The notes: generated by a model from the letters alone, not told the origin. 64,000 nt of DNA from Malania oleifera (GCF_029873635.1 NC_080422.1:15902049-15966048); one strand, 5' to 3'; shown: positions 24,160 to 36,704, numbered from the stretch's first letter. A program made the numbers and translations.

Positions 24160-24323
24160 CAAAGAAATATTCAAATCACAATAATTAAGAAATAGAATCA
24201 AAATCAAAATCACATAATTAATTTAAAATCTGGATCTTCATATCAAAATATTGGTATTTCTTGATTATGTAGGGCTTTAGGGTTGGTCCAAGCCTCCATG
24301 ATGAACACTCCCTCTTGCTGTCA
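24160..24323 (-). mobile_element. LTR fragment, same family as 15932-16225
   Basis: The reverse complement begins TGACAGCAAGAGGGAGTG and goes on with TTCATCATGGAGGC, GGACCAACC, GCCCTACAT and AGAAATACCAATATTTTG, parallel to the left arm at 15932. It marks the right edge of the transposon block that starts at 15932. Confidence 0.5.
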
Positions 24324-24436
24324 TCCTGCCCTCTGCAGTTGCATTTTGGCTTTTAGAACCTCACATAATTGCATTGTAGGAGAACATCATATTTAGCGTG
24401 TATGAAGTGCTTTATTTTGTCTCTGTAGCCTTGTTC

Positions 24437-24805
24437 ATTATTGGCTGCCTGTTTGCAATGCATGGTTTTGTTATACAATTTATTTACAATAGATTTGGTC
24501 ATTGTCATGAAGACAAATTTCTTTTTAGCTGTCTGCTGGTACTATGCTGTCTTTATTTTTAACCTTGATTTTTTTGGGGGTACACTTTCTTCTTTTTCAT
24601 TTTCCAAAGCTAATACACTTGATTTCTATTAGCTTTGTCCATGGTCAGCTGTCTGTAATGCATGGTTTTGTTTTACAATTGGTTTACAGTAGGTTTGTTT
24701 GTTCTCATCACCAAAAATTTCTCTTTAGCGATGCTAGTGATGTGCTGTTTCTATTTAACCTTGATTTTGAGGCACTCTTTTCTTCTATTCATTTTCCATA
24801 TCTCG
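24437..24805. repeat. Diverged tandem duplication, about 202-bp offset
   Basis: Words such as AATGCATGGTTTTGTT, ATACAATT/TTACAATT, AATTTCT(C)TTTTAGC, TTAACCTTGATTTT and TTCATTTTCCA recur in the same order at about 24437-24605 and 24640-24805. No coding function seen. Confidence 0.65.
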
Positions 24806-25899
24806 ATGTCAACGGCATTAATGGGATTTATTCTAATTCTCTTTTTCTTTGACAGTTTTTATGCCATGACCCTAGGTGCTATCAAGGCTGCTGGTTCCAG
24901 TTGTATCAGTCCCTCCCTAGAGGTAAGTTTATACCCATCCTTGAGGGAAATTAATATTTCATTTTTCAGGTGACCTTTATTTGTGACTATTTTCAAAAGC
25001 TACATAAATCTTGAGGATGTGATCATATATTCACATCCATATTCCCTAACATAATCCTAATGGAATGTAAATATTTAGGCTATTTCTTGCATGTTTAATC
25101 TTAGCCTTCTGCACTGTTCAGATCATTTAACATTGTCCAACTGATTATTAAGGCATTCATTATCTGGCAAATACCCTTGGCAGGGATTGATATTCATATT
25201 GAGAGTTACTTCATGTTAGAGCTGAGCATTTCAACTGGACTTGTATTCGACCGGGACAGATCCTTAGAGAAGATCAAGGGTAATCATCGTCAGAGTGGTG
25301 TTGTAAAAGAAGGAATATATGTGGGTTTGTTTGCTTGGGAGTTGTGTTTGTGAGATGTGGCAGCTAGAGAGGCAAGGAGATAGTTTGGCAGTTGCAGAGA
25401 TGGTTGGCTAGGGTTTTCTGAGGGTGGCACAGATCACGAGATTATAAAATGTAGTGCAAAGTAAACAATTGTTAAGGGAGTAATTTCAGATGGTAGGGTG
25501 ATCCATGATGATCACCTGACTCGTAGTACTCTTTGGCTGGGTCCAGTAAGGTTTGTGTACATGCTGAAAGGCTATGGAGGCTGATTTGGGGTATGCAAGG
25601 TCTTAGAGGAAAAACAGCCTGCAGGATGAGAGCATGCAAATCAATATTTAAACAATGATGATTGCTGTTTTTCACTTTTGGAGAGATTGGCTGAGGTGAG
25701 AGAAGGATTAGGGTAGATGGTTGGTGACGGTAGTTTGTCAATGCTAAATAGGAAATAGGGTGATAAGCATGATGAGATGAGTACGTGTGATACTGTGGCT
25801 GCTGGTGGTGGTAGACATTTATTACTGGATGAAATTCGTGAGCAACATGATTATGATTTGGACTCCTCAAATTTAGTGGGTGATACTTCCATGTGCTGC
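24806..25899. other. Spacer, possibly degenerate LINE 5' part
   Basis: There is no supportable gene. A donor-like AGGTAAGTTT at 24920-24929 follows a short open stretch. The part after 25250 resembles decayed LINE ORF1 in composition (purine-rich + strand) but has no motif I can name. A 166-codon antisense frame at 25472-25972 is the complement of this region. Confidence 0.35.
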
Positions 25900-26263
25900 T
25901 GTTTTGTTTCAAAGATCTGGTTGGAATTCCTTTTTTTGAGGATGATAGGGTAGATAAAAGATTCTTAGACAAATGGTCCTAAAAGTAATAGAATAGGTGA
26001 GCAAGAAGGATATTGAAGTAATGAAAGCAATGAAGCCCAACAATTGATGGATAAGATGGCTTTGTGATTGGCTGATGGGTAAGATGAAACCTGAATTAGC
26101 TAATTTAAAGTGTTCTATAAATTATGATGGAAAGGGTTGAGATGGGGTTCTTTGAATTAATTTTCTTTTCTTTTATGTTTTCTGGGTTTCTTTTGAGAGC
26201 TTGTCATCGACTTTCTGGTTAATTCTATTGTTATTAGTAAATTTCTTTCGCTATAAAAAAAAA
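25900..26263 (+). mobile_element. LINE fragment with A tail, sister of 6870-7365
   Basis: LMDKMAL, AAATTATGATGGAAAGGG, a short T-rich 3' part and TTTCTTTCGCTATAAAAA ending in an A run (26255-26263) match the order in the COPB2 intron copy. Confidence 0.5.
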
Positions 26264-27207
26264 CTTATTTCTAGTTTTTGTGAAGAAGCCAAAGAGTGAT
26301 TAATATAATTTTAATAAAAATCATGAAAACTAATGTACATATATACATGATTTTTATTCTAAATTGTTTATTATAAAAAATTGTTTTACTGTGGATGTTT
26401 GTGTGGAAATTTACTTCTTTTTTACCAATTTTATCGAAGAAATTCCAGTACATTATAGCCGTTTTTGCTCATAGGCTGCTTGCTATTTTATGTTACATTG
26501 AGAAAAAATTGTCACGTAATTTAAATATTTAAAATTTGAAACTTTTGAATTCCAACATTCACAGTCCCATTGTTCATAAATCATCTAACTTGAATTTTTC
26601 ATCAGGCAAAAAAAATTGTAAGCTCAGTCACTATATTCGCAAATACTACTAAAATGAAATCACTTATATTGTTCGAATTCTAAGTCATTCCTAGTTTTTT
26701 TTTTAAATATATACACAATAAGCATAAATGCACACTTCATGCCCGTGCAAAAGCATCTGCGTGACTGCATATGTATAACAAACTCAGTACACTTGCACAC
26801 ATGCATGAATGTATGCACATTCAAAAATATTCATATTGCACATGCATGTGTATAAAATATGTGCATATTCATATGCATGTGCACATGCACACAATGCACA
26901 TGCACACACACACATGCTATACCTGTGCGGATATGTGTCACTTGTAAATAGCCTGTAAATATACATATTATCAAAATAGTATGTAAATAGACATACATGC
27001 ACCATGTTTAACCATTGATGCTATCAAAATAGTATGTAGATAGGCAGACAGGCACCAATGGTTGAGCATTGATAGTTACAAATGAAAACATTTTCACCTG
27101 ATGCATCCATGGATACTCCCAAGGTATATTTGTATGTATGAACGTGCACTAGGATATAAACATATATACACATGCATGTGCACATAAACATAGGGCCATG
27201 CAATTTG
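26264..27207. other. AT-rich spacer with purine-pyrimidine dinucleotide tract
   Basis: There is no gene. From about 26780 to 27200 the sequence is dominated by GCACATGCATGTG-like words (alternating purine-pyrimidine), a low-complexity tract. No further structure seen. Confidence 0.6.
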
Positions 27208-28870
27208 TTTTTAGATGAGAAAAAGTATATTGAGAGAAAAGCTAAGTAAAATGAGAGGAGAACAAGATGTCCTCCCTAGAAACAGAAGTTACAATCAATA
27301 AGAAAAGAGCTGCCTTCCTACCCCCTTGTGGAAGTTGGGCAGTGACATTCCCAAAAAATAAACCTGAACCAATAAGCCTGAAAAAAGGCTAGAAACACAA
27401 ATCTATCACACAACAAATGAGGGAAGATTGTGAGATCCTTGAAGGTTCTTAAACGCTCTCCATCCAAATGATCCACAAGTAGGGCTATAAACAAACCAAG
27501 CTGCTCACAAATGGCTCTAGTGCTCGACTTGGTAAGAGCCCATTTAGGCTCATTCATCACACAAATAAGTGATTCTCAAGCCCAATTTTTGGGCTTGTTT
27601 AATAAACGAGTTGAACATGGACATGAATTAGGCTTTGATTAGGCTTGTTTAATAGAGTCAAATTAGGCTTGGTAGATTGTGATGGGCTTATTTAGCAAAA
27701 ATGTAGGGGTTGTATGGGCTTATTTAGCCAAAATGTAGGGGTTGTACAGGTGGCCTTGTTTAGTCTAAGCTCTATAACCTAAATTCAGTGATAGGGTCAA
27801 GGCCTAAGGCAAATAGCTTGGCTTAATGGGACAAAGAAACCCCAAGATAGTATTATTTGGAGTCCCTTTTCACCTTTTTTCCCAACATCATAAGAGCCTC
27901 TTGCCTCTTCAGTGAGGGGTTCCAAAAGAATCAAGTCATTCATGAGCAGCTTGGTAGCTTGGCTTGGTATGTACTTGTCCATTTGCATTAATGAACAAAT
28001 TTGAGCAAGTACATTCAAGTTCAGTTTGAGCTTGACTTGAACTTGAACTTGATTGGAAATTTAATTAGAAAGCTTAAGCATGTTAAAGCTTGGCAGTGTT
28101 TGTAGCCATATGCACAAGGTAGCAAAAACTGCCCATCCCCATAAAGCTCTACCAGCCTGGTTTTGCCAAAATCCCAATGTCTCACTTGCAGCAAATCCCC
28201 CAAGACTTGAAGAGCCGCCCAAGCTTTGCCAAAACAAGAGAAAAGAGCACTTCCAAGATAGTTTTTCCCCTGACAGTGAAGGAAAAGATGTGGGTTTGTT
28301 TTAGTGGACTCACGACACATGGAGCACATATCAGTTCTCAGAGCCTTATAAGGACTTCTGCACTATAATGCATCATGTGTATTAAGCCTATTGAGAGACA
28401 AAGGGAATCTTAGCGTACCTAATGATGTGGCTCTAGAGAAAATGGTTGGGGGAAGAAGTTTTATAGTGGTGAAGGAAAAAAATGTTCAGTTAAAAAGAGA
28501 CCTGAAAAATCCCCATCTCAAACCCTCTCATCACTCTCCTATTTGAAGGAGCAAAAGAATCCAAAATATATGCAAGGTGGTGAGTTCATCAACCTCATTT
28601 TCATTGAGATTCACTATAAAATGAAAATCCCAAGAAAGAGAGCTCCTCTCCGAAGAAAAGAAAGAGATGATACGTGCATTGTAAAGAGTGGAAATCTTAA
28701 GAAGATGAAACATCATCTACTCCAACAACTGTAACCAGGGCAAGCATCCTCCCAAAATCATACCCTATTGCCATTAGCTACTCTAAAATGAGTGGGAGGA
28801 AGGAACAAACAAGCAAAATGGGAAGCAAATTTCCACAGACTTGCATGGGAAACAATGCCACTTCCTCTAG
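27208..28870 (-). pseudogene. Minus-strand LINE remnant (L1-type ORF2 tail) carrying a MITE
   Basis: Minus-strand motifs in order: LSWDFHFIVNLNENEVDEL (28.6 kb), the zinc-binding CSMCRESTKTNPHLFLHC (28.3 kb), FGKAWAALQVLGDLL and WAVFATL just before the MITE. Directly after it come IIWMER and RTFKDLTIFPHLLCDR (27.4 kb). With the MITE and one target copy taken out, the coding sequence runs on as ...FATLW-IIWMER, the conserved end of plant L1 ORF2. The 3' UTR ends near 27208 with CTCATCTAAAAACAAA on the minus strand. Stops and shifts are frequent, so it is inactive. Confidence 0.75.
27481..28111. mobile_element. hAT-like MITE with 8-bp target duplication
   Basis: The left end is AGGGCTATAAACAAACC and the right end AGCTTGGCAGTGTTTGTAGCC(AT), an imperfect inverted repeat. 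The flanks are CCACAAGT (27473-27480) and GCACAAGG (28112-28119), an 8-bp duplication with two changes, typical of hAT insertion. The interior has direct words such as GGGCTTATTTAGC and AATGTAGGGGTTGTA repeated and no coding frame. Removing it restores the LINE reading frame, which confirms the ends. Confidence 0.75.
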
Positions 28871-31800
28871 TGTTCCATCCATTCTGATGGATCCTATATT
28901 ACTTTTAATCTCCTTTTTTGGCAATTAACAATTAATTTTTGGTTGCACATAAATAAATACTCAAAAAACACTTGAATCCAAAAAGGGGTCATGTAATGTA
29001 AAAATTGGGGAAAAATCATATATGACTATGTAGTTTGTGCAAATGATGTAAGAGTAAAATTGATAAATGCCATAGGATCGCAAATATTATCCATATCAGG
29101 GTTATCCTTCATTTGAAAAATTTTATTTAAACTAGAAATCTATGGAAAAAAAACACACTTCTTTGGAATAATATGCACAGATAAGAATTTGATTGCCAAC
29201 TGCCTCACCATCTTTTGTTAACAATAGTTAAGAGATACGTGTATGTGTGCATGTATGTGTGTGTATGTATGTATGTTATATTATATACATCAAGAAATTT
29301 TGTTTGTTTGTTTGTTTGTTTTTGTTTTTTGTTTTTTCTGTTTTTTCTTTTTGTTTTTGTTGCATTGGATGCTGATTGGGGAGCCATCTTCACAGGTGAC
29401 AAAACTGTGCAGGAAAAAAAATTGGGGGGTGGGGGACTAGTTAATTGATGTTTATTGTGGATCACAAACCATTTGCTGTTTACGTCTTTTTGCTTGGGAT
29501 ATTTGGATTCATTTGGAAGTGATTCAATATTTCTATGCCTTTGTCAATGGTAGAAGTTCGAAGTGGGGGCGGGGGGTGACATGATCCTTAATTGGGTGTG
29601 GAATTTATCCCGTCTTTTAACTCTTTTGGAGGGAGAAGAAAGAGGACCTCTTAAGGGAAAGGAGATGCCTATGCAAGGGGATACACATTTCACTTTTGGG
29701 AGCCCTAGAGTTTACCCTATGCCTCAATTCCTGGATTGAATATTTTTATCACTGTTTTTTGTACATCCTTTTGTTCTATCTGGCTGCACTTGGGTTGACA
29801 ATCTGCGGCGCCCTTTAATTTTATTCCATACATTTTATCCAAAAAAATAAAGATAAAAAGATATATTATGTATGTGCTTCTTGAGGCCTGCCCAAAATTT
29901 TAAGAACACAAAACTGCCCCTGGATTGGTGGTTGGCCCTCTAAAAAATTATCTGCCAGGTCCAGCTCTTAAGGTGGCTCGCATTCAACTGGCTTATGGAT
30001 GGATGTGATAATTGGCAAGCCGTTTGCCTAGCCGATTGACATTCTTAAAATGGAAATTTATACCATACCTATACCTTTTTTGTGAACCCATTTGCGTCCG
30101 TGGCATGTTTCTTTTTCATTTTTTCCCCCTTGTGTTTTGGGTTGGGGGGTGGGGGAGAGTTTGTAAAAGTATATTTGTTGCCCATAACGGACAGCCCATG
30201 TGAAACTCATGATAGAGACTCTTCCTAGTTTACTAGTAGCTCTTTTTCTGATTTTTTTTTTTTCACTTTTTATTTGAGAAATTTCTTCTTTTTTATTTCT
30301 TTTTTTGCACTTCTATCAGGTACATGTAAAGGGGACAGCCCCGGGCACAAAGCTCTCGTATATGCAGAGTTCAATCAAGGAACTGACCACAATAGGTCTA
30401 ATACAAAATTATAAAATTGAAAAATGAAGATTTTTTTAATATGTATATTAAAAAAAAAAAAAAACTAGAAGTGAAATGAAAATTGAATTTTGCACAAACA
30501 GGCTCTGAGGCATTCCTAGCTGGTTGAATACATATATAGATTTGATGAAGGGTTTCAATCTTCCATTTTATCTGACATTTTCTGCACGGCTATGTTTTAG
30601 GTTTGCTGGAGGAGGCGGCCGGGAAGAGGAGTTTACAGGGACCCGTTGCCTGTGGCTGTGGCTGTGGCTGTGGCTGTGGGGTGGTTTTGTATGGCATTGA
30701 TTTTTTTTGTTTTCTTTCCTTTTTTGGGTCATTAGGCATATTTTATGGGACAGGTTTTCTTATTTTCCTTTTTTTTTCTTTTGGGTTGCTCTTTTACTGC
30801 GGTTCTTAGCATATTCTTTTGAGTTCTTTTTTTATTTTATTTTATTTCTTTTTAAATCTTATACCCATGTAGAATAATTCTTTGCGGTGATGAAAACCCA
30901 AATAGCCCTTTTCCAATATTCAAAAAATTATGCAGCTGTTCATCATATGGCATACTTTCCTCTGAAAATCTAGTGTTCTAAAGCTTCTTCTGATGATTAT
31001 CAGCTACGAATGTCATTGAATTCGCTAGAGAATGAGTTTTAAGTTGATTCCCCTGAATTTGTATAAACACCATTCTTTTATTTTCTCAGAGGAAGGTTTA
31101 AGCGGGGAAACTTTTTACCTATCCTCACCCATTTCTCTTGAGACTAGAGTTTTTACTCAATACAAACATCTACCCTAACTCTGCCCTTGAAATTTTAATT
31201 TTTCGAAGTGTCGTTATTGAGGTGTAATTATAGGTTTACACCACATTTGATGCTCTTTGATTTTGTTTTCGTTTCCCTTACTATGACAAGATTAAAATGG
31301 GAATCAGAACCTAAGTGTTTGAAAGATGAGAAAGTGTTTTTTCCTTTTTTTTATTGCAATGTTGCTGCTAGAAAGGAAAATTTAAATGAATTTATTTATT
31401 TTTTAATGTTTGATGATTAAACTAAGTGAATAAAAATAAAATATGTAATAAATTAATTGGACAATTTCAAAGGTATCAAAATATCTAGCATTTAACTCCA
31501 AAAAATAAATTGAACTTGTACTGCAATAAAAAATAGCTAAGATTTTGTTTCTTGATTTTCATCGAGCAAATATATAATTATAAATGCAATTTCATTAACA
31601 CAATAAATTCACACCTTGATATCATGGATTTTAGCATTCATTTTTAGCTTTTTTGCATTTTCTTTTCACATGGCTTGAGACATATAGTGTACGCTGAAAG
31701 GGGAAAAAAGTTGAAAAAAAAAAAAAATTTAACAGAAAAGGCAGATAGAGTGCAGTATTCTTATTTTTTTCATTATTTGAATTAATAATCAAATTGCTTA

Positions 31801-32726
31801 CATGGCGTCCTTCCTAAACTTTTGATGATATGAAAATTTTGTATAGTGAGTGTTGAACTGGATGCCTTGATTTTATGCTCCCAGTAATACTAGTAGTATG
31901 ATTCAAGCACCGCCTTAGTTTTTATGCTGTCATTCTTCATGGTAGCTAAAAATATGGATTTGTTGAATATCTCAAAAGGAAGTATGCTTATAGAAAGATA
32001 GATGAAGCCTGACATGCTGCTTCAAGCAGTGGATATACTTTTGATAGTTGCTTATGGGGGTGTGTGAGAATGAATGATAGCTATGTCACTCACGATATAC
32101 CTTTAGTTTGGCTCTCTTAATAATTTGAAAATGAAGAACTAATGGGAAAAAATTAGTGAAAGAAGAAGCTGAAGAAAGAAAATATTAATCATAAGTGTTC
32201 GGTAAAAGAGTTGTAAGACACCTAAAAATATTTAAAATGACCAAACTTTATATGTATTTTTAGAAAATGCAACTAATATATAATAATTTTGTAATATGAA
32301 AAAAAGTTAAGGACACTCGTTAGAATAGAATTATTCACTCTAAAAAAAAAACCTTCTAGCTTTTAAAAATTTTTAAGTTAATAACTTTTAAAATTCTCCA
32401 AAAAATCTAAAATGTGACTTAAAAAGCTGAGTTTTTTTTTTTGTAAAATGTTGCAACTAGTTTTTACTTTTGAAGAGGAGAGGCTGAACATTTGCGGGGA
32501 GGGGAGAGGAGAGGAAGAATCTAAATTAAAGGATGGTCTTGCAATAGTCCTATAACAAGTTTTGTTGGATATAAGATTATATATATATAAAGATATAAAT
32601 GGGCATAAAAATGAATCATTGTTTTAAGTATTAAGTTTTGATTCTAGGTTATCAACTTGAATTTTGTAAATGAGTAGGAGACACAAATGAAGACAGATTA
32701 CCAAATCATGTAAATTATTATTTTTT
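28871..32726. other. Gene-free spacer with simple repeats
   Basis: I see no gene on either strand. Contents: GTATGTGTGT-type tract near 29237-29275, GTTT repeats at 29300-29345, a (TGTGGC)n tract at 30648-30682 and many poly-T and poly-A runs. 29460-29870 looks like an old transposon by composition (GC-richer, ending in A-rich AAAAAAATAAAG), but I cannot name it. Confidence 0.5.
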
Positions 32727-32843
32727 TGTCGTCGTGTGATGTGGAGGTCACAGGTTCAAGGCGTGGAAACAGATTCTTGCAAAAATGTAAGGTAAGGTTG
32801 CGTACTATAGACCCATTGTAGTCCGACCCTTCCCCGGACCCCG
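32727..32843 (+). mobile_element. Au-type SINE fragment
   Basis: The run contains GGTTCAAGGC at 32753-32762 (RNA polymerase III B box), then GTGGAAACAG, TCTTGCAAAAATGTAAGG, TAAGGTTGCGTAC, TAGACCC and CCTTCCCCGGACCCCG. This is the characteristic order of the plant Au SINE family. It stops at CCCCG, so the 3' tail is missing. The A box half is degraded. Confidence 0.75.
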
Positions 32844-32924
32844 AGTTGATTGAGGCTGAAAGTTCAGTAGCTTGACCTCTTCTACTTTTGAATTCTTATT
32901 TGATAACTTTTTTAAACAACTTCT

Positions 32925-34560
32925 CTTCTATGTAACAATCCTAGTTTTCTTCTTATAGATATAAATCTATCTTATGGAAGAGGTTTGGTAAAAAATTTTG
33001 CCCATTAGTCATTTGTATTCACAAATTCAAGTAAGATCGTTTCTTTTTATACATGATCTCTTAAAAAGTGATGTCTTATGTCTATATGCTTGGTTATTGA
33101 GTGTGATATAGGATTTTTAGATATGTTTATCACACTAGTATTATCACAGTTTATAGGTATCGCTGAATACTCTAAATTAAAATCTTTTAATTATTATTTC
33201 GATCATATAGAGTGTTGGTGCACAACAGCTCCCTGCTGTCACATACTCAGCTTCAGCAGTAGACAAGGCTACGAAATTTTGTTTCTTGGAGAACCAAGAC
33301 ACAAGGGACCTTCCTAGGAAGTGGCAAGTACCAATTGTGCTTTTTTTATCAATCTTACATCCAGCATAATTAGCGTCCGAATAGCTTATCTTTTCAAAGT
33401 CGGTGTCCTAAGGATACCAAAATCTTAGGTCAATAGTACCTATCAAGTATCTTAAAATTCGTTTTACAACTATTTGGTGAGATTCCTTAGGGGCTGACTG
33501 AAATCAGGCACACATACATACGCTAAACATTATATCCGGTCTACTAGCTATCAAATATGGTAGATTTTCTATCATGCCATGGTAATACTTTATATCTACC
33601 GGTTTTTCTTTTTCATCTTTATCAAGACTAATGGACGTACTCATTGGAGTACCTATAGGTTTACTACCTTCCATATCAAACTTCTTAAGCATATCTTTTA
33701 TATATTTTGATTGATTTATGAAAGTTCCATTTTTAGCTTACTTTATTTGAAGTCCTAAGAAGTAATTTAATTCTCCCATCATACTCATTTCAAATTCTTC
33801 TTGCATACATTTGGCAAAGTCCTTACATAAATCTTCGTTTGTAGCACCAAATATAATATCATCTACATAGATTTGAATGATGAGTATGTCTTCGTTTTTA
33901 GATTTAATAAATAATGTGTTGTCTACCTTTCATCTAGAAAATCTCTTTTCTAGTAAAAATCCACTCAACCTCTCATACCAAGCCTTAGGGGCTTGTTTCA
34001 ACCCATATAAAGCTTTTGTTAACCAAAACACATGATCAGGGTTATGGATATCCTCAAATCTTGGAATGCACTCTTTACATCCATTTGATAGAGTTTGAAT
34101 TCCTTGTGGGATGCATAGGCTAATAACATTCATATAGCTTCCATTCTAGTTACGGGAGCAAAGGTTTCATCGTAGTATATTCCTTCTTCTTGATTATATC
34201 TTTGATCCACTAATCTAACTTTATTTCTTACTACAATACCATTTTCATCCCTTTTATTCTTAAATACCCATTTTGTTCCAATTACTGAATGATCATTGGG
34301 TTTAGGAACTAATTTCCATACTTTATTTCTTTCGAATTGATTTAACTCTTCTTGCATAACAATTATTCATGAATCATCACTTAAAGCTTCTTCTAGGTTC
34401 TTGGGTTCTTCTTGAGATAGAAATCCGTAATGATTACATAGATTTTTCAGTGAGGATCTAGCAGAGACACCACGTGAAGGTTCACCAATGATTTGGTCTT
34501 TTATATGATTCCTTAAAAACTTCCATTCTTTAGGTAGTTCAGAATTTTCTAAAGATTCAT
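32925..34560 (-). pseudogene. copia reverse transcriptase and RNase H, decayed
   Basis: Minus-strand motifs: MQEELNQFERNKVWKLVP, GTKWVFKNKRDENG, YDETFAPVTRMEAI, then in another frame QMDVKSAF, YGLKQAPKAWYERL, and further on GTPMSTSISLDKDEK, NLPYLIASRPDIMFSV and, in the RNase H part, FVALSTAEAEYV. The catalytic YVDD region lies in a stretch broken by stops. RT would copy the element RNA and RNase H would remove it. At least five frame breaks are present. Confidence 0.8.
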
Positions 34561-34636
34561 CATTTGGGGTTGATTCATTGTTCTCATCTTTGACTTCTTT
34601 AATTTCTAAGTCTTCTAGTTTCTGTGTTGTTTCACC

Positions 34637-35533
34637 TTACTCAATGTCAACTGATTTAGTAAATGGATTTGCTTCATCAAATGCTACATGGACAGATTCT
34701 ATAATTGTGAGTGTTCTTTTGTTGTAGATTCTGAATGCCTTACTATTTGATGCATATCCTAAGAATATTGCTTCATCTGATTGTGCATCGAATTTTCCTA
34801 AGTCATCTTTATCATTTAACACAAAACACTTGCATCCAAATACATGAAAATAAGATATGTTAGACCTTCTTCCTTTCCATAGTTCATAGGGTGTCTTATC
34901 TAAGCTTGATCTTATGTAAACTCTATTCATCGCATAGCATGCAATTTTTACCGCTTCAACCCAAAAGTACTTTGGTAAGTTATGTTCATTTAACATGGTC
35001 CTAGCCATTTCTTGAAGAGACCTATTTTTCCTTTCAACAACTTCATTTTGTTAGGGAGTTCTAGGTACTGGAAAATTATGATTTATTTCATGTTCATAAC
35101 AAAAATTATCAACTTTTTTATTTTTAAATTCACTTCCTTGATCACTTCTAATATTTAAAATTCCATATCCTTTTTCGTTTTAGAGCTTCTTGCATAAATT
35201 AATTAGCATTTTGCAACCTTCATCTTTTGAGGCTAAGAAGAGTATCTAAGTAAACCTAGAGTAGTCATCAATAATGATGCAAGCATATTGCTTTCCTCCT
35301 AGACTTCATGTTCTAGTAGGGCCAGCTAAATCTAAGTGGATAAGCTCTAAGGGTCTGCTAGTGGAAATATGTTTCTTTTTTTTAAAGCTAGTCTTAGTTT
35401 GCTTTCCTAACTGACAAGCATCACATATTTTGTCCTTTACAAACTTGGTGTTGGGTAGTCTTCTAACTAAGTTCTTTTTAATTGATTTAGAAAGTAATTC
35501 CATACTTGCATGTCCTAGTCTTCTATGCCACAA
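34637..35533 (-). pseudogene. copia GAG-pre-integrase and integrase
   Basis: 35306-35533 gives WHRRLGHASMELL...CDACQLGK, the H-x-H...C-x2-C zinc site before the integrase core, followed by LIHLDLAGP. After several stops, ERKNRSLQEMARTMLNE and FWVEAVKIACYAMNRVYIR...TPYELWKGR continue to 34637, ending in the conserved HVFGCKCFVLN and FLGYASNSKAFRIYN. An in-frame TAG separates the pre-integrase part from the protease frame upstream. Confidence 0.8.
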
Positions 35534-35945
35534 CTAGCTTGCTTTATTCATAACTGTTAAGCATGTTATTTCTTGAAATAATAGATTTTCAATGTTTATA
35601 CAATACACGTTATCAACTCTATTTGTTGTAAATAAGATATCATGATTTTCTTTATTCTCAGCTATGCATTTTTCTTGTTTAAAGATTATATCAAAGCCTT
35701 TGTCACTTAATTGAATGATGCTAAGTAAATTGTGCTTTAACCCATCGTCTAGTAAAATATCATCTATAGTCAAGGAAGGTTCTTTACCTATCCTTTTGAT
35801 CCCAATAATTTTACCTTTAGCATTGTCGCCGAAGGTGACGTATCCACCATCTTTTTGTATTAGTGTGGTGAATTTTGATTTGTCCCAATCATGTGTCTTG
35901 AACACCCACTGTCTAAGTACCACTTGTCTTTCGATGGGGTGGTCC
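35534..35945 (-). pseudogene. copia aspartic protease region, frameshifted
   Basis: Near 35885-35935 one minus frame reads WYLDSGCSRHM, the aspartic protease active site (D-S-G). The downstream part GGYVTFGDNAKGKIIGI...LKHNLLSI is in a different frame, so a frameshift lies between them. The protease would cut the Gag-Pol polyprotein. Confidence 0.7.
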
Positions 35946-36704
35946 TAAAGCATACCTACAAGAAGGGTTCAAGGTGTTACTTTTTGGTATCCAAACCTTC
36001 TTAGGATTTTTGGTTTTAGGTTTAGTTTCAGCTTTTACTCTCCATACTTTCTTGCCTTTATCATTTTTCCTTTTGAATGGATATTCAAACTTTATGTGTC
36101 CCTTTTTCTTGCACAAGAAGCAAATAGTGTGCTCATAAGCATTAGTGGAGGATGTGCTAACATGGTATTTTGATTCCTTTACAAAGTACCCCATGTAAAG
36201 ATTCTTTTTCCTTTTGTTTTCAACTCCATTGTTTCCAATTCCTTCTTTATCTAGTGACATTCTTTGAGTACCAATCAGCTTTTCAAAGTTTTCCTTTCCT
36301 TTTGTAAAATTGTAGATCATTTTGTCTTTATCCTCAATTTTACTTTTGAGGTTACTTATTTCAAGCTCCTTCTTGCTTTCACCATTTACTTGTAGTTTTA
36401 CCAAATCTTGAGACATCTTGTTTATTTTCTTCATGTGATCATCAATATGTGAGTCCTTTTCTTTTTCAGCTGATTTTGAAGTCTCTAGTCGATTTTTAAG
36501 TATTTCATTTTGTTCTTTCAATGCTATGTTTCTTTTAGTTACTTTTATAAACCTATTATGTAAGGCAAATGGTTCAGTCTGAATTTCTCTATATGAAGGC
36601 ATACTTTCACACGAGCCACTGCAAGATTCATCACTAGACTCTTCAGATGAGCTAGAGTAGGAATTTACCTCAGCATCTTTAGCCATGAAGCAGATGTTTG
36701 CCAC
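35913..36704 (-). pseudogene. copia gag C-terminal part: coiled coil and zinc knuckle
   Basis: The 263-codon frame begins with a Ser/Glu-rich stretch (SSSSEESSDESCSGSC), followed by about 120 residues of heptad-like K/E/L sequence (a likely coiled coil), then CFLCKKKGHIKFEYP. The last is a C-x2-C-x4-H-x4-C knuckle with the final Cys changed to Tyr. The end, KKVWIPKSNT, is usual just before the protease in these elements. It is out of frame with the upstream gag through a shift at an A run near 36770. Confidence 0.75.

Noticed and set aside
25472-25972. 166-codon open frame on the minus strand
   Set aside because: It is the complement of a purine-rich decayed stretch next to a LINE tail; the residues are low-complexity His/Pro/Ser/Leu and match no domain I know.
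30603-30809. Frame with a Cys-Gly repeat
   Set aside because: The CGCGCG residues come from a TGTGGC microsatellite; the rest is T-rich low-complexity sequence.
32753-32762. B-box GGTTCAAGGC considered as part of a tRNA gene
   Set aside because: There is no cloverleaf; the following GTGGAAACAG...CCTTCCCCGGACCCCG is typical of the Au SINE body.
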